DNA of 64,000 nt from Natronoarchaeum philippinense (GCF_900215575.1 NZ_OBEJ01000001.1:1006588-1070587); one strand, 5' to 3'. Counted from the stretch's first letter, positions 29,128 through 38,548 are shown. Numbers and translations are program-made. The notes: generated from the sequence alone by a model not told the origin.

Positions 29128-29167
29128 ACGTCCGCTCCATTCTTCGTCACTTTGTTCCTCAGAAGGA

Positions 29168-29242
29168 TGCTCCGTCTGGGATTTGAACCCAGGTCATCGG
29201 CTCGAAAGGCCGAAATGATTGGCCGGACTACACCAACGGAGC
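29168..29242 (-). tRNA. tRNA-Glu (TTC)
   Basis: Acceptor GCTCCGT pairs with ACGGAGC and the discriminator is A. Anticodon stem TCGGC/GCCGA, loop CTTTCGA with anticodon TTC. T-arm CTGGGTTCAAATCCCAG. No intron. Its 3' part is repeated downstream (29060-29127). Confidence 0.95.
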
Positions 29243-29442
29243 GCCACTTCGCATCGGGCGAAGCGTACCCAACGATTCCCGGGTAATTCGCTTAAACCTG
29301 TCGTTCCAAAGTGACCGTGGGAAGGCGTTTCGGTGTGCGGAGGCGTTCGACGATCGACGCCGGCGCACCCACGAAGCGACATCGGCGTCGCCGCCTGCCG
29401 GAATGTCGAACGTTTAACGCGGTGGCACGCACACGGACCAGT

Positions 29443-30174
29443 ATGAAATACGTGCGATTTCGAGACCCTGCGGGGTCCGTCCGACGGGGCGAGTACCGCG
29501 ACGGAACGATCAGTTTCGGGACCAGCGAGTACGACCCCGACGAGGTCGACGTGCTGGCGCCGACCGATCCATCGAAGGTCGTCTGCATCGGTCGGAACTA
29601 CGCCGAGCACGCCGACGAGCGCGACGAGGAAGTGCCGGATCGCCCGCTGCTCTTTCTCAAGCCGCCGAACGCGCTGGCGGGCCACGGCGACGAGATCACG
29701 CTGCCTGCGGGAAAAGACAAGATCGAGCACGAGGCCGAACTCGGCGTCGTGATCGGCCAGCAGTGCCGGAACGTCGACGCCGCCGACGCGATGGAGGTTA
29801 TCGAGGGGTACACCTGTATGAACGACATCTCCAACCGCGACGACCAGCGCGTCGAGCAAAACTGGGTGCGTGGCAAGGCCTTCGACGGCGCGGCGCCGAT
29901 GGGCCCGGTCGTGGCGACGCCCGAGGAGGTGCCCGAGGACGCCAGCGTCCAGTTGCGCGTCAACGGCGAGACGCGCCAAGACTCCTCGCGCGAGCACATG
30001 ATCTTCTCGATCCCCGAACTGATCGAAGAGATCACGGCCTACATGACACTGGAGGCGGGCGACGTGATAGCGACCGGGACGCCCGCCGGCGTGGGGCCGT
30101 TAGCTGATGGCGACACGGTCGAAGTAGAGATCGACGGCGTCGGAACGCTCGAACACGACGTGCGAGCGCCCTGA
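29443..30174 (+). CDS. Fumarylacetoacetate hydrolase family protein, 243 aa
   Basis: ATG at 29443 is set by CGTTTAACG (29411-29419), centred 28 nt upstream. The FAH catalytic fold is clear: VVCIGRNYAEHADE, FLKPPNALAGHGDEI, IEHEAELGVVIG (Glu/Glu/Asp metal ligands), GKAFDGAAPMGPVV and VIATGTPAGVGPL. Members hydrolyse acylpyruvates or decarboxylate oxaloacetate-like 2-keto acids. The exact substrate cannot be told from sequence. The 3' end nearly touches the convergent nuclease gene. Confidence 0.92.
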   Translation: MKYVRFRDPAGSVRRGEYRDGTISFGTSEYDPDEVDVLAPTDPSKVVCIGRNYAEHADERDEEVPDRPLLFLKPPNALAGHGDEITLPAGKDKIEHEAELGVVIGQQCRNVDAADAMEVIEGYTCMNDISNRDDQRVEQNWVRGKAFDGAAPMGPVVATPEEVPEDASVQLRVNGETRQDSSREHMIFSIPELIEEITAYMTLEAGDVIATGTPAGVGPLADGDTVEVEIDGVGTLEHDVRAP

Positions 30175-30175
30175 G

Positions 30176-30925
30176 CTACTGGTCGCAGACCGACGCGAAC
30201 ACGTCCTGATGGAGTTCGTCGGTGACGGTCTCCATCAGCGCTTTGAGGTTGACGGCGTCGTCGCGGTTGTACGACACCAGCGTATCGAGCGCGGCGTCGT
30301 CGCCGTTCTCGTACTCGCGCCAGAGACGGACGGCGTCCCGTCCTGAGAGGTCGGGCCGGTCGCGCTCGATGCCCACGTCTTTCTCGACGGATTTGAGTCC
30401 CCCGGAGAGCCCGAGTTGTTTGCAGGTGTACATCAGGTCGACGTGGGGATAATCGAGGTCGACGCCGAAGGAGGTCTCCAGGAACGGCACGTCGAAGCGC
30501 TTGCCATTAAAGGTCACCAGCAGATCGGCGCCCTCGAACTGACGGGCCAGCGCGTCAGCGGTGAGATTCTCGCCGTTGACCAGCGTCGTCGTCTCGCCGT
30601 CCCGGTGGACGCTCACGGTCGTGACCGAATCGCGCTGGTGGTCCAAGCCCGTCGTCTCGATATCGAAGAAGCAGGCGTCCGATCGGAAGTTCTCGTACAG
30701 CCGCCAGCGCTCGCCGGAGGGCAGCGCCCGGTCGAAGTAGTGGGCGTCGCCGCGGTCGAGGCGCTCGTAGGCCTCGGCGATGAACGACTCGATGTTGTCG
30801 GCCGTGGTCGGGCCAACGACCGAGCCGTCGAAGTCGTCCCAATGGGTCACCCCGGCGCGCCAGAGCTTTCGCTCGGTCGCCTCGCCGACGCCGCTGACGG
30901 GGATGAAACTGTTCTCGATGCGCAC
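30176..30925 (-). CDS. DEDD-type RNase H-like exonuclease (YprB family), 249 aa
   Basis: An N-terminal helix-hairpin-helix-like segment (FIPVSGVGEATERKLWRAGV) is followed by a 3'-5' exonuclease fold. Motif I is FFDIETTGLD (Asp, Glu), motif II LVTFNGKRFDVPFL (Asp) and motif III LVSYNRDDAVNLKAL (Asp). This matches the ribonuclease H-like family found beside repair helicases. It acts on nucleic acid; whether on DNA or RNA is not decided by sequence. Confidence 0.9.
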   Translation of the reverse strand: MRIENSFIPVSGVGEATERKLWRAGVTHWDDFDGSVVGPTTADNIESFIAEAYERLDRGDAHYFDRALPSGERWRLYENFRSDACFFDIETTGLDHQRDSVTTVSVHRDGETTTLVNGENLTADALARQFEGADLLVTFNGKRFDVPFLETSFGVDLDYPHVDLMYTCKQLGLSGGLKSVEKDVGIERDRPDLSGRDAVRLWREYENGDDAALDTLVSYNRDDAVNLKALMETVTDELHQDVFASVCDQ

Positions 30926-31181
30926 GTGTTTCCGAGGGGGCCGCCACGTCCTAAACGTTCGCTTTCCGCTGCATCGACGGCGCCGACGGCGGGCAGCTCA
31001 CAGCGTCCCACTCACTTGCTATTCGTTGACAATAGTGACAGCGACAGGCTCAGCGATACGCCGGCCGGAAAGCCGAACCTACCGATATAGAACCGGCGAT
31101 TCGGCGGTCGGGGACGGAGAAATCGGCGGGAAACGGTGGACGGGCGAGCAGTTAAGCCTCCAGAGGTCCTCTGAAAGCTAG

Positions 31182-31922
31182 ATGGCAGAAGGGGTATCGA
31201 TAGCGATCGATCCGCACGTCCACTCCGAGCAGTCCTACGACGGCCGGGAACCCGTCGAACTCATCCTCGCTCACGCCAGCGCGATCGGCCTCGACGGCGT
31301 CGTCATCACGGACCACGACGAAATCGCGGCGTCGCGCCGCGCCGCCGAGTTGGCCGAGGAGTTCGGCCTCGTCGGAATCCCCGGCGTCGAGGTATCGACC
31401 GCCGAGGGCCACCTGCTGGCGATCGGCGTCGACCAGCGGCCGGTCAAGGGGATGTCGCTAGAGAAGACGATCGAGATCGTCCGCGAGGACGGCGGCGCGG
31501 CGATCGTCCCCCACCCGTTCCAGCGCTCGCGCCACGGCGTCCGCAAGCGCAATCTCACCGACTGCGACGCGATCGAGGTGTTCAACTCGATGGTGTTCAC
31601 GGGGTATCGAAACCGGCGAGCGCGGGCATTCGCCAGCCGGAACGACTACCCGGCGGTCGGCGCGAGCGACGCTCACTACCTACCCTTCGTCGGCCGGGCG
31701 TACACCGAAATCACGCTCGGCGACACCGAACTCGCGCGTCCCGATGTCGACGGCGAGGTCGTCGTCGACGCGATCCGATCGGGTGCGACCCGGATTCAGG
31801 GCAAGCGAACCCCGATCACGCGCAGCATCCGCCAGTACGCAAACGGGGCCACCAAGAAGGCGCTCTACGGCGTCGCCGCGCGGGTGCCGGGGATCTCGGT
31901 ATCGCCGTACAGCAGCGGCTAG
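31182..31922 (+). CDS. PHP-domain phosphoesterase, 246 aa
   Basis: Metal-binding motifs in order: DPHVHSEQSYDG, VITDHDEIAAS, GIPGVEVST, IVPHPFQRSRHG and GASDAHYLPF. These give a trinuclear PHP active site as in histidinol phosphatase or RNase AM-like enzymes. The leaderless start at 31182 fits TTAAGCC near 31150-31156. Substrate is unknown; most stand-alone PHP proteins of this length cleave nucleotide or nucleic-acid phosphoesters. Confidence 0.9.
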   Translation: MAEGVSIAIDPHVHSEQSYDGREPVELILAHASAIGLDGVVITDHDEIAASRRAAELAEEFGLVGIPGVEVSTAEGHLLAIGVDQRPVKGMSLEKTIEIVREDGGAAIVPHPFQRSRHGVRKRNLTDCDAIEVFNSMVFTGYRNRRARAFASRNDYPAVGASDAHYLPFVGRAYTEITLGDTELARPDVDGEVVVDAIRSGATRIQGKRTPITRSIRQYANGATKKALYGVAARVPGISVSPYSSG

Positions 31923-31940
31923 TTCTCAGGCCGCGGTCTC

Positions 31941-32669
31941 TCACTCAGCAGCCAGTCGCTCGGCCACGGGATCCATGTGGTCCCGGCCGACGACCGCGAC
32001 GACGCTGCCGGTCTCGCGCTCGGTAGCGATCGCTTCGGCCATCGCTGTCTCGCGAGCGGCGTCGCGCAACGTCGCGGCGCCGCCGCCGTCGAGCGCGCCC
32101 AGCAGCGCGACGCTCCGCCTGATCTGTCTGCGCTCGTCGGCGGCCTGTGCCTCGGGCGCGTCGACGTCCGTGCAGCCGTGTTCGGTCGGGGCGTTCAGAT
32201 CGAACTCGACGCCGGTCCGGCGTGCGATCGGCGCCGCGAGACGACTGGCGAGTGCGCGACGAGTGACCGTTGCCAGCCCCCGCACGACGCGTTCGACGTT
32301 CTCGCGGTCGGTCTCCTCGGTCCGGAGGAGACGGCCTAGCGCACGCAGAAATCGCCAGCTCGGCGCGTCGATGCCGACGACTGTCGAACCGTCGGCGGCG
32401 TCGATCGCGGCGCTCATCTCGCCGCCGCGCTCGGTCGACTGCTCGGGATTCTCGACGTACGCGCGGTACAGCGGGACGGCGAGTTCCGGGAGTTCGAGCG
32501 CGACGACGTGGGGATCGAGAGCGTCGACGAGCGCCCGGACGCGGTGGACGCTGGCGGGGTGGTCGTGGACGACGCCGACGACGAACACGTCGTGCTCGCC
32601 GGAAACGTGGCGGACGTGATCACCGTCGAGGCGGGGATCGTCTGGAAGGCTATCGAACGGCGAAGGCAT
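31941..32669 (-). CDS. TraB/PrgY-like protein, 242 aa
   Basis: ATG at 32669 is set by TTTATAT (32698-32704) about 32 nt upstream. The N-terminal motif VFVVGVVHDHPASVHRVRAL, DPHVVALELPELAV and the later GRDHMDPVAERL are typical of the TraB/TIKI-type erythromycin-esterase-like fold (a GxxH and an Glu-rich strand). Haloarchaeal members have no known substrate. The usual C-terminal membrane part of TraB proteins is absent, so this is a soluble short form. Confidence 0.75.
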   Translation of the reverse strand: MPSPFDSLPDDPRLDGDHVRHVSGEHDVFVVGVVHDHPASVHRVRALVDALDPHVVALELPELAVPLYRAYVENPEQSTERGGEMSAAIDAADGSTVVGIDAPSWRFLRALGRLLRTEETDRENVERVVRGLATVTRRALASRLAAPIARRTGVEFDLNAPTEHGCTDVDAPEAQAADERRQIRRSVALLGALDGGGAATLRDAARETAMAEAIATERETGSVVAVVGRDHMDPVAERLAAE

Positions 32670-32836
32670 CCTGACGTGCCCCACGCAGAGACGGGCAGAT
32701 ATAAATCTGGCGCTAACCGTTCGTAGAAGCCATCTACTGTCGGATTAGCTGATCAGTCGGAGTGATGACCCGATACGGATCGGTCGGTCGGAGCGGTCGC
32801 TACCGGAGCGATAAGCGACCGAAAAACGGGGGCTAC

Positions 32837-33220
32837 TCAGGCCGACAGCTCGGACTCGCGGAGCTGGTCCGCGAGGTAGACCGCGGCGGGCACCGGCTCT
32901 TCTTCCTCGAAGCGGGCGATCTCCTCGCCGTCGCGCTCGACGACGATCGTGGCGATCAACTCGACGTCGTACTCGTCGGTCAGCGGGCCGTTCTTGTCCC
33001 GATCGACCGGAATCTCCTCGACGCGATCCTCGGGGAACTCCGCGGCGTCGAGCGCGGCGCCGAAGTCCGGTAGCTCGGCCCGGCAGTCCTTACACCAGTC
33101 ACCGCCCCAGACTGTGATCGTCACCGCGTCGTCCTCGGCGAGTTCCGCGAACACGTCGACCGTGTCCTCGTGGGCATCGGCGTCCCACGTCGGCGTGGGC
33201 TCCATGGTTTCGAGCGTCAT
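32837..33220 (-). CDS. Thioredoxin-fold protein, 127 aa
   Basis: The motif WGGDWCKDCRAELPDF (C43, C46) in a thioredoxin fold, with the cis-Pro-like region near ELIATIVVERDGEEIARF. ATG at 33220. Probably a cytoplasmic disulphide reductase. The CKDC centre is unusual against the canonical CGPC and should change the redox potential. It diverges from the cysteine synthase gene. Confidence 0.85.
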   Translation of the reverse strand: MTLETMEPTPTWDADAHEDTVDVFAELAEDDAVTITVWGGDWCKDCRAELPDFGAALDAAEFPEDRVEEIPVDRDKNGPLTDEYDVELIATIVVERDGEEIARFEEEEPVPAAVYLADQLRESELSA

Positions 33221-33415
33221 ACACCGGCGTTCGGTTCGGAGCGGCTTAACGACCTCGCTCCCGGTCACTTCCACGTGGGTCACGGCGGCCGACGATGACG
33301 CCGACGCCGCGCCAGCCAGTGAAGACGACGGCGCCACGCCGACCGACGCCCTCGGATCGGCCGTCGTTGCCCGGATCCATCAGGCGTTTACGTTCTAAGG
33401 TTGTACTGCGGGCCA

Positions 33416-34426
33416 ATGAAGCGAAGTATCCTCGACACCATCGGGTCGCCGCTGGTACAGGTCGACTCGCCGGCGGGGTCGACCGTCGCCACGAAAGTCG
33501 AGTCGTTCAATCCCGGCGGCTCGGCCAAGGACCGGCCGGCCCGCGAGATGGTGCTGGCCGCCGAGCGCGAGGGCCTGATCGAGCCCGGCGACGAACTGGT
33601 CGAACCGACCAGCGGGAACACCGGTATCGGGCTCTCGCTGGTCGCCGCCGCGCGGGGCTACGACCTGACGATTGTCATGCCCGAAGGGAAATCCGAGGAG
33701 CGCCAGCAGATCATGCGGGCCTACGGCGCCGACCTCGAACTGATCGAGGGCGACATGACTGACGCCCGCGACCGGGTCGACGAGATCGAAGCCGAGGGCG
33801 CGATCCAGTTGGGTCAGTTCACCAACGAGGCGAATCCCGAGGCCCACTACAAGACGACCGGTGCCGAAATCGTCGAGCAGGTCGGCGACCGCACGATCGA
33901 CGCATTCGTCGCCGGCGTCGGGACCGGCGGGACGATCAGCGGCACCGGCCGACGCCTCAAAGAGGCGTTCCCCGAGATGGACGTGATCGCGGTCGAGCCC
34001 GAACGCAACGCCGTGCTCTCGACCGGCGAGTCCGGAAAGGACGAGTTTCAGGGGATGGGGCCGGGCTTCGTCTCGGAGAATCTCGATGTCGATCTGATCG
34101 ACGAGGTCGAGACCGTCCGGCTGGAGGACGCCGAAGACGAGTGTCGGCGTCTCGCCCGCGAGGAGGGGATCCTCGTCGGCCAGTCCTCGGGGGCGACCAG
34201 CGTCGTCGCCCGACGCGTCGCCGAGCGGCTCGCCGAGCCGGACGCCGACTGCCCGCCGTCGCCCTCCGAACGGACGCCGACGGCGACTCCGGGCGACGAC
34301 CAGCGCGCGGACGAGGGCAACGCCGACCCGACCGACGGCGTCTACGACGACTGCCCGCTGGTCGTCACGGTGTTCTGGGACAGCGGCGAGCGCTACATGT
34401 CGACGGGGATGTTCGACGCCGAGTAG
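33416..34426 (+). CDS. cysK: Cysteine synthase, PLP-dependent
   Basis: ATG at 33416 fits GTTTACG (33385-33391), 28 nt upstream. Fold type II PLP enzyme: VESFNPGGSAKDRPA holds the PLP lysine (K38), PTSGNTGIGLSL binds the substrate carboxylate and GVGTGGTISGTGR the phosphate. It makes cysteine from O-acetylserine (or phosphoserine) and sulphide. An unusual Pro/Ser/Asp-rich insertion of about 40 residues (SPSERTPTATPGDDQRADEG and on) splits the C-terminal strands before DCPLVVTVFWDSGERY. It looks intact. Confidence 0.92.
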   Translation: MKRSILDTIGSPLVQVDSPAGSTVATKVESFNPGGSAKDRPAREMVLAAEREGLIEPGDELVEPTSGNTGIGLSLVAAARGYDLTIVMPEGKSEERQQIMRAYGADLELIEGDMTDARDRVDEIEAEGAIQLGQFTNEANPEAHYKTTGAEIVEQVGDRTIDAFVAGVGTGGTISGTGRRLKEAFPEMDVIAVEPERNAVLSTGESGKDEFQGMGPGFVSENLDVDLIDEVETVRLEDAEDECRRLAREEGILVGQSSGATSVVARRVAERLAEPDADCPPSPSERTPTATPGDDQRADEGNADPTDGVYDDCPLVVTVFWDSGERYMSTGMFDAE

Positions 34427-34581
34427 TTTGCCGCTGAGTAGCGCGACGTTGCGTGAGCACCGCACGCGGTGGCACCGATCCGATCCCCGACCGCCGACCC
34501 GTGACGGCCGACCCGTTGTCGAACGTCGTGACGTAATTGTTCATCATAATTTTAATATCTGTGGGGACGTGTGTCCATGTC

Positions 34582-36738
34582 GTGCAACGACGTACGTTTC
34601 TGGCGAGCCTCTCCGCCGTCGCCGGCGCCGCGAGCGTCGGCGTCCCCGCGAGTGCCGAACACGACGCCAACAAGTCCGACCTCGATCTGGTGAGCGGCGA
34701 CGGTAGCCATCACCCCGGCCCGCCGCGATTTACCCGCGTCGGCGAGGGATTCGTCAACCCCAACGGACAGGAGGGCGAGACGCGCAACGACCTCGCGCCG
34801 TGGAACCCCGACGCCGGACACGAGTACTCGTGGTCGATCGTCGAGGCGCCCGAGGGGGCGACCGCGACGCCGACGGACGCACCGGTCGCCGAGTTCGAGC
34901 CCGAGACGCCCGGCGAGTACACGCTGGCGCTGGACGCGCCGGATGGCACCCACGAGCTGACCGTCCGGGTGTTCGACAGCGAGAACACCGACGCCGCCCG
35001 GCCCCGGATCGACCTCGACGCCGACGTGGAGGACGATCGGGTGATGCTCTCGGCGACGACCGAGATCGTCGAAGAGGCCGACCAGAGCCCCGAGGACCTC
35101 GGCGTGGAGTTCTACGTCGACGATCGGGACTCGCTCTCGCTGGGCGAGGGGCCCGCCGTTCCGACGGACCTCGACGAGCCGGTGCGGGTCCACGCCGTCG
35201 CGGTGGGCGACCGCTTCTCGGTCGCCGACGCGGTCGACGTGGTGCCCGGCGACGACGGCGTCACCATCGAGTACCCCTACGAGCCGCCCGAGTACGCGAA
35301 AAACGGCGTCATCTACGAGATCTTCACGCGGCGGTTCCCCGACGAGGACGACCGCTCGTTCGACAACATCGCCTCCCATCTCGATCACGTCGAAGAACTT
35401 GGCGCCGACGTGCTCTGGATGACGCCGTTCGTCGCAACCGATCGGGGCTACGGCACGCCCACGGATCTCGGCGGCCCCCACGGCTATCACACGACCGACT
35501 ACTTCGAGGTCGACCCGGATCTAGGCACGATGGAGGATCTGGAAGCGCTGGTCGACGCCGCCCACGAGCGGGACATCCGGGTCGTGTTCGACTTGGTGAT
35601 CAACCACACCGCCGACACCCACCCGTTCTTCGAGAAGGCGTCGTTCAACAACAGGGAGGGCCACGAGAAGTACAAGGACTGGTATCGCTGGGACGACTTC
35701 CTCTCGCGGGACGCCGACACGTACTTCGGCTGGAATTCGATCCCGAACCTGAACCACGAGAACCCCGAGGTCCGGGAGTTCCTGCTCGACGTGGTCGACT
35801 TCTGGGTCGAGAAGGTCGACGGGTTCCGCTGTGACGTGGCCTGGGGCGTCCCGATGAGCTTCTGGAAGGAGATCTACGACCGCATCAAGCGCCACGACGC
35901 CGACTTCTACCTGCTCGACGAGAGCTGGCCCTACGACGTGGACATGGGCGAGGGGCAGTTCGACGTGCACTACGACGACGCGCTGATGAGGGCTCTCGAA
36001 GCCGCGCCCGAGAACGCCGAGGGCATCCTCGACGCCGTCCACGAGCGCCGGTATCGCGGCGCCCACCCCGACTCGGTGTTCATGCAGTGGGCCGAGAACC
36101 ACGACACCGACCGCTACAAGAAGCGAACCAGCCGCTCGGCGTCGATGGCCGCGGGCGCGGCGACCTGCACGCTGCCGGGCGTGCCGACGATCTACGCCGG
36201 ACAGGAGACCGGTCTCGACGGCTACCGCGACTGGATGAACTGGGGCGACTTCGACGAGGAACTGTTCACCCACTACAAGAACCTCGTCGACCTGCGCCAG
36301 AACCACGCCGCGCTCCAGACCGACGCCGAGCTAGAGCGCATCGAGTACGGCGCCAACGCCGACGACGTGGTGGCCTACGCCCGCCACGACCCCGACTCGG
36401 GCGAGCGCGTCGTCGTCGCGTTGAACTTCGGGACGAGCGCCCGGAACGTCCGCCTCGGCGACTACGTCGAGGAGACCGACCTGATCACCGGCGAGGACGC
36501 CGATATCGAGTCGGGCGACGGGCACGCCGACGTGACGGTCGATCACGCGGTCGTACTGTCTGCGAGCGAGCCGACAGCCGACAGCCTCGACGCGCCGCCG
36601 GAGGCCGAGGAGGGCGGGAACTCGATCCCCGGCTTCGGCGTCGCCGCGGGCGCGGCCGGCGCGGCGGGCGCAGCCGGTGCGGCGGCGCGGCTCGCCGACC
36701 ACGACTCGGAGCACGACGCCGACGAGTCCGAGGAATAG
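34582..36738 (+). CDS. Exported alpha-amylase, GH13, 718 aa
   Basis: GTG at 34582 is the likely start: TTTTAATATC (34549-34558) is centred 28 nt before it, and an in-frame ATG at 34537 lies upstream of the TATA box. The Tat signal is QRRTFLASLSAVAGAASVGV. An N-terminal beta domain precedes the (beta/alpha)8 barrel: catalytic nucleophile in GFRCDVAW (D418), acid/base in LLDESWP (E447) and transition-state Asp in AENHDTDRY (D508). Near the end SIPGFGVAAGAAGAAGAAGA resembles a PGF-CTERM anchor but is followed by an acidic rather than basic tail. It degrades starch outside the cell. Confidence 0.93.
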   Translation: MQRRTFLASLSAVAGAASVGVPASAEHDANKSDLDLVSGDGSHHPGPPRFTRVGEGFVNPNGQEGETRNDLAPWNPDAGHEYSWSIVEAPEGATATPTDAPVAEFEPETPGEYTLALDAPDGTHELTVRVFDSENTDAARPRIDLDADVEDDRVMLSATTEIVEEADQSPEDLGVEFYVDDRDSLSLGEGPAVPTDLDEPVRVHAVAVGDRFSVADAVDVVPGDDGVTIEYPYEPPEYAKNGVIYEIFTRRFPDEDDRSFDNIASHLDHVEELGADVLWMTPFVATDRGYGTPTDLGGPHGYHTTDYFEVDPDLGTMEDLEALVDAAHERDIRVVFDLVINHTADTHPFFEKASFNNREGHEKYKDWYRWDDFLSRDADTYFGWNSIPNLNHENPEVREFLLDVVDFWVEKVDGFRCDVAWGVPMSFWKEIYDRIKRHDADFYLLDESWPYDVDMGEGQFDVHYDDALMRALEAAPENAEGILDAVHERRYRGAHPDSVFMQWAENHDTDRYKKRTSRSASMAAGAATCTLPGVPTIYAGQETGLDGYRDWMNWGDFDEELFTHYKNLVDLRQNHAALQTDAELERIEYGANADDVVAYARHDPDSGERVVVALNFGTSARNVRLGDYVEETDLITGEDADIESGDGHADVTVDHAVVLSASEPTADSLDAPPEAEEGGNSIPGFGVAAGAAGAAGAAGAAARLADHDSEHDADESEE

Positions 36739-36741
36739 TCC

Positions 36742-37656
36742 CTACCCGTCCAAAAACTCGCTCAGGAGTTCGTTGAACCGCTCCGGGCGCTCTCTGGGCG
36801 GCCAGTGACCGCAGTGTTCGATCAGTTCGAGCCGCGCGTCCGGAATCTCCGCCGCGGCGGCCTCGGACCACTCCGGGGGCACCAGCGAGTCGTCGGCGCC
36901 GTGGAGCAACAGCGTCGGCATCGACAGTTCGTCGAGCCGGTCCGAGTAGTCCGTCCGGACGCCGTCTGCGCGGAACTCGCCGCGCATGAACGCGAAGAAC
37001 GCGTCGCCGGCGCCGGACCGGCGGAGGCGCTCGTTGACCTCGGCGACGAAGTCGTCCGACAGCGACGCCGGGTCGTGGACGAACTCGCCGACCGCCAGCC
37101 GGGTAGCTCCGCTGGTCGCCGCGGCGAACTGCCGACCGAACAGGTTCGCGAAGGGCGTGTTCGCAAGTAGGTACGAGCCGACGCCGCCGGGCACCGCGTC
37201 CCGGAGCCCGTAGCTGTCGATCAGTGCGAGTCGCTCGACCAGTTCGGGCCGGTCGAGCGCGACGCCGAGGGCGGCGCCGCCGCCCATCGAGATGCCCACA
37301 AGCGCCGCGCGATCGATCCCGATCGCGTCCAGAAAATCCGAGAGGAGGCCGACGTAGTACGCGGTCGTCGGCGTCGCTTCCGGGTCGTCGCTCTCGCCGT
37401 ACCCCGGCCAGTCGAGCGCGTAGACCCGACGGCCGCGCTCGGTAGCGAGGTGTTCGATCGCGTGCTTCCAGGAGAGGGCGGCGTCGTCGATGCCGCTCCC
37501 GTGGAGTAACACGACCGGCGGACGGTCGCCCTCGCGCGACGCCGGAGCGTCGGTGCCACCGGCTCCGCCGACGCCGGCTTCGAGGTAGTGAATCCGCCGG
37601 TCGCCGACGGTGACGTATCTGGAGTTCGCTGCCGGGACCCGATCGCTGCGAATCAC
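36742..37656 (-). CDS. Alpha/beta hydrolase, 304 aa
   Basis: GTG at 37656 lies in a GTGA overlap with the upstream stop. The fold shows VVLLHGSGIDDAALSW (oxyanion hole), the nucleophile elbow LVGISMGGGAALG (Ser), HGADDSLVPPE (Asp) and IEHCGHWPPRERPERF (His). This is the full catalytic triad of epoxide-hydrolase or C-C hydrolase-like enzymes. The substrate is not evident. It is translationally coupled to the DUF5804-like gene. Confidence 0.9.
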   Translation of the reverse strand: MIRSDRVPAANSRYVTVGDRRIHYLEAGVGGAGGTDAPASREGDRPPVVLLHGSGIDDAALSWKHAIEHLATERGRRVYALDWPGYGESDDPEATPTTAYYVGLLSDFLDAIGIDRAALVGISMGGGAALGVALDRPELVERLALIDSYGLRDAVPGGVGSYLLANTPFANLFGRQFAAATSGATRLAVGEFVHDPASLSDDFVAEVNERLRRSGAGDAFFAFMRGEFRADGVRTDYSDRLDELSMPTLLLHGADDSLVPPEWSEAAAAEIPDARLELIEHCGHWPPRERPERFNELLSEFLDG

Positions 37657-38213
37657 GGCTCGAACTCCGATTCGCGGACTCTGACGACGACCGTCTCTTC
37701 GACATCGCGCAGGTCGTACTCCGGAATATCGCCCTCTGTTCGGCGCACGTACAGCGGTTCGACGAGTTTCCCGGGACCGGACTGATCGGTCTCGGCGTCG
37801 CTCGACGCCGCGGCGCCGGCGCTCTCGTTCGACGCCGCCGCGGCGGGCGCGGCCTGCTCGGCGCCGTCGGCATCGCTGTCCTCGACGACGCCGTACACTT
37901 TGAGGTACGTTCCCGTCTCTGCGGGGTCGACCCGGTCGTTGCGGACCGCCTCGGCGAGTTCGCGGGAGAGCCACTCGTCGTCGCTGATCGAGGGATCGCG
38001 CACCAGCGCAGTATCGACGAATCGCGTGAGATACCAGTTGAGATCGTTCAGCAACGAGACGGCGGCGCCGACGCTGACCGTCTCGAGGGCGATGGCGTTC
38101 TCGAACGGCTCCGAGAGGTCGTACGTCGCAAGCGCCTCGCGGGCGGTCTCGCGGGAGAGCAACTCGTATCGCAGCACGACATCCGGCGAGCCGACGAGGC
38201 AAACGCGTGTCAC
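37653..38213 (-). CDS. DUF5804-like protein, 186 aa
   Basis: GTG at 38213 (TRVCLVGSPDVVLRYELLSR) is set by CAATACT near 38236-38243, 26 nt upstream. The first 115 residues match a haloarchaeal family I recall as DUF5804 (NDLNWYLTRFVDTALVRDPS). An Ala/Ser-rich linker follows, then the C-terminal strand EPLYVRRTEGDIPEYDLRDV. Function unknown; possibly a small regulatory or adaptor protein for the coupled hydrolase. Confidence 0.8.
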   Translation of the reverse strand: MTRVCLVGSPDVVLRYELLSRETAREALATYDLSEPFENAIALETVSVGAAVSLLNDLNWYLTRFVDTALVRDPSISDDEWLSRELAEAVRNDRVDPAETGTYLKVYGVVEDSDADGAEQAAPAAAASNESAGAAASSDAETDQSGPGKLVEPLYVRRTEGDIPEYDLRDVEETVVVRVRESEFEP

Positions 38214-38323
38214 GCTCGTGGTTGCGTGGCCCGGAGTATTGGGAATTTCGGCTCGACGAAGCGACCCCAAGAATGCAGCTACCCGAGGGAACTTGTATCC
38301 GGAACGAGATGGTCGGACCAAAC

Positions 38324-38548
38324 ATGCAACTCCCCTCGAATCCGACGCTGCGGACCGCAACGGTCTATCTGGGGATCGGCGCGACGATCCTCGCGCTGGT
38401 CGCCCTCTCTGCGATCGTCGTCACCGGCGTGTACGCGCCCGGCTTTGCGACTGCAGAAATCGGACGCGGCGTGCTCGTGGCCGCGACCATCGCACTTGTC
38501 GTGCTGTACGCCGGCATCTACGCCGTCGGACGCCGGATCGTGAGTTAG
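38324..38548 (+). CDS. Small membrane protein, 74 aa, two TM segments
   Basis: ATG at 38324 (MQLPSNPTLRTATVYLG) fits TTGTATC near 38293-38299; an ATG at 38309 is also possible. TM1 at about 12-33 and TM2 at about 47-67, then GRRIVS. The 3' end overlaps the convergent SAM synthetase gene by 4 bp. Conserved-looking but unrecognised. Confidence 0.65.
   Translation: MQLPSNPTLRTATVYLGIGATILALVALSAIVVTGVYAPGFATAEIGRGVLVAATIALVVLYAGIYAVGRRIVS

Noticed and set aside
29060-29140. Possible tRNA pseudogene beside tRNA-Glu
   Set aside because: Only the T-arm and acceptor fragment repeat; no D-arm or anticodon arm can be folded. Treated as an attachment-site scar.
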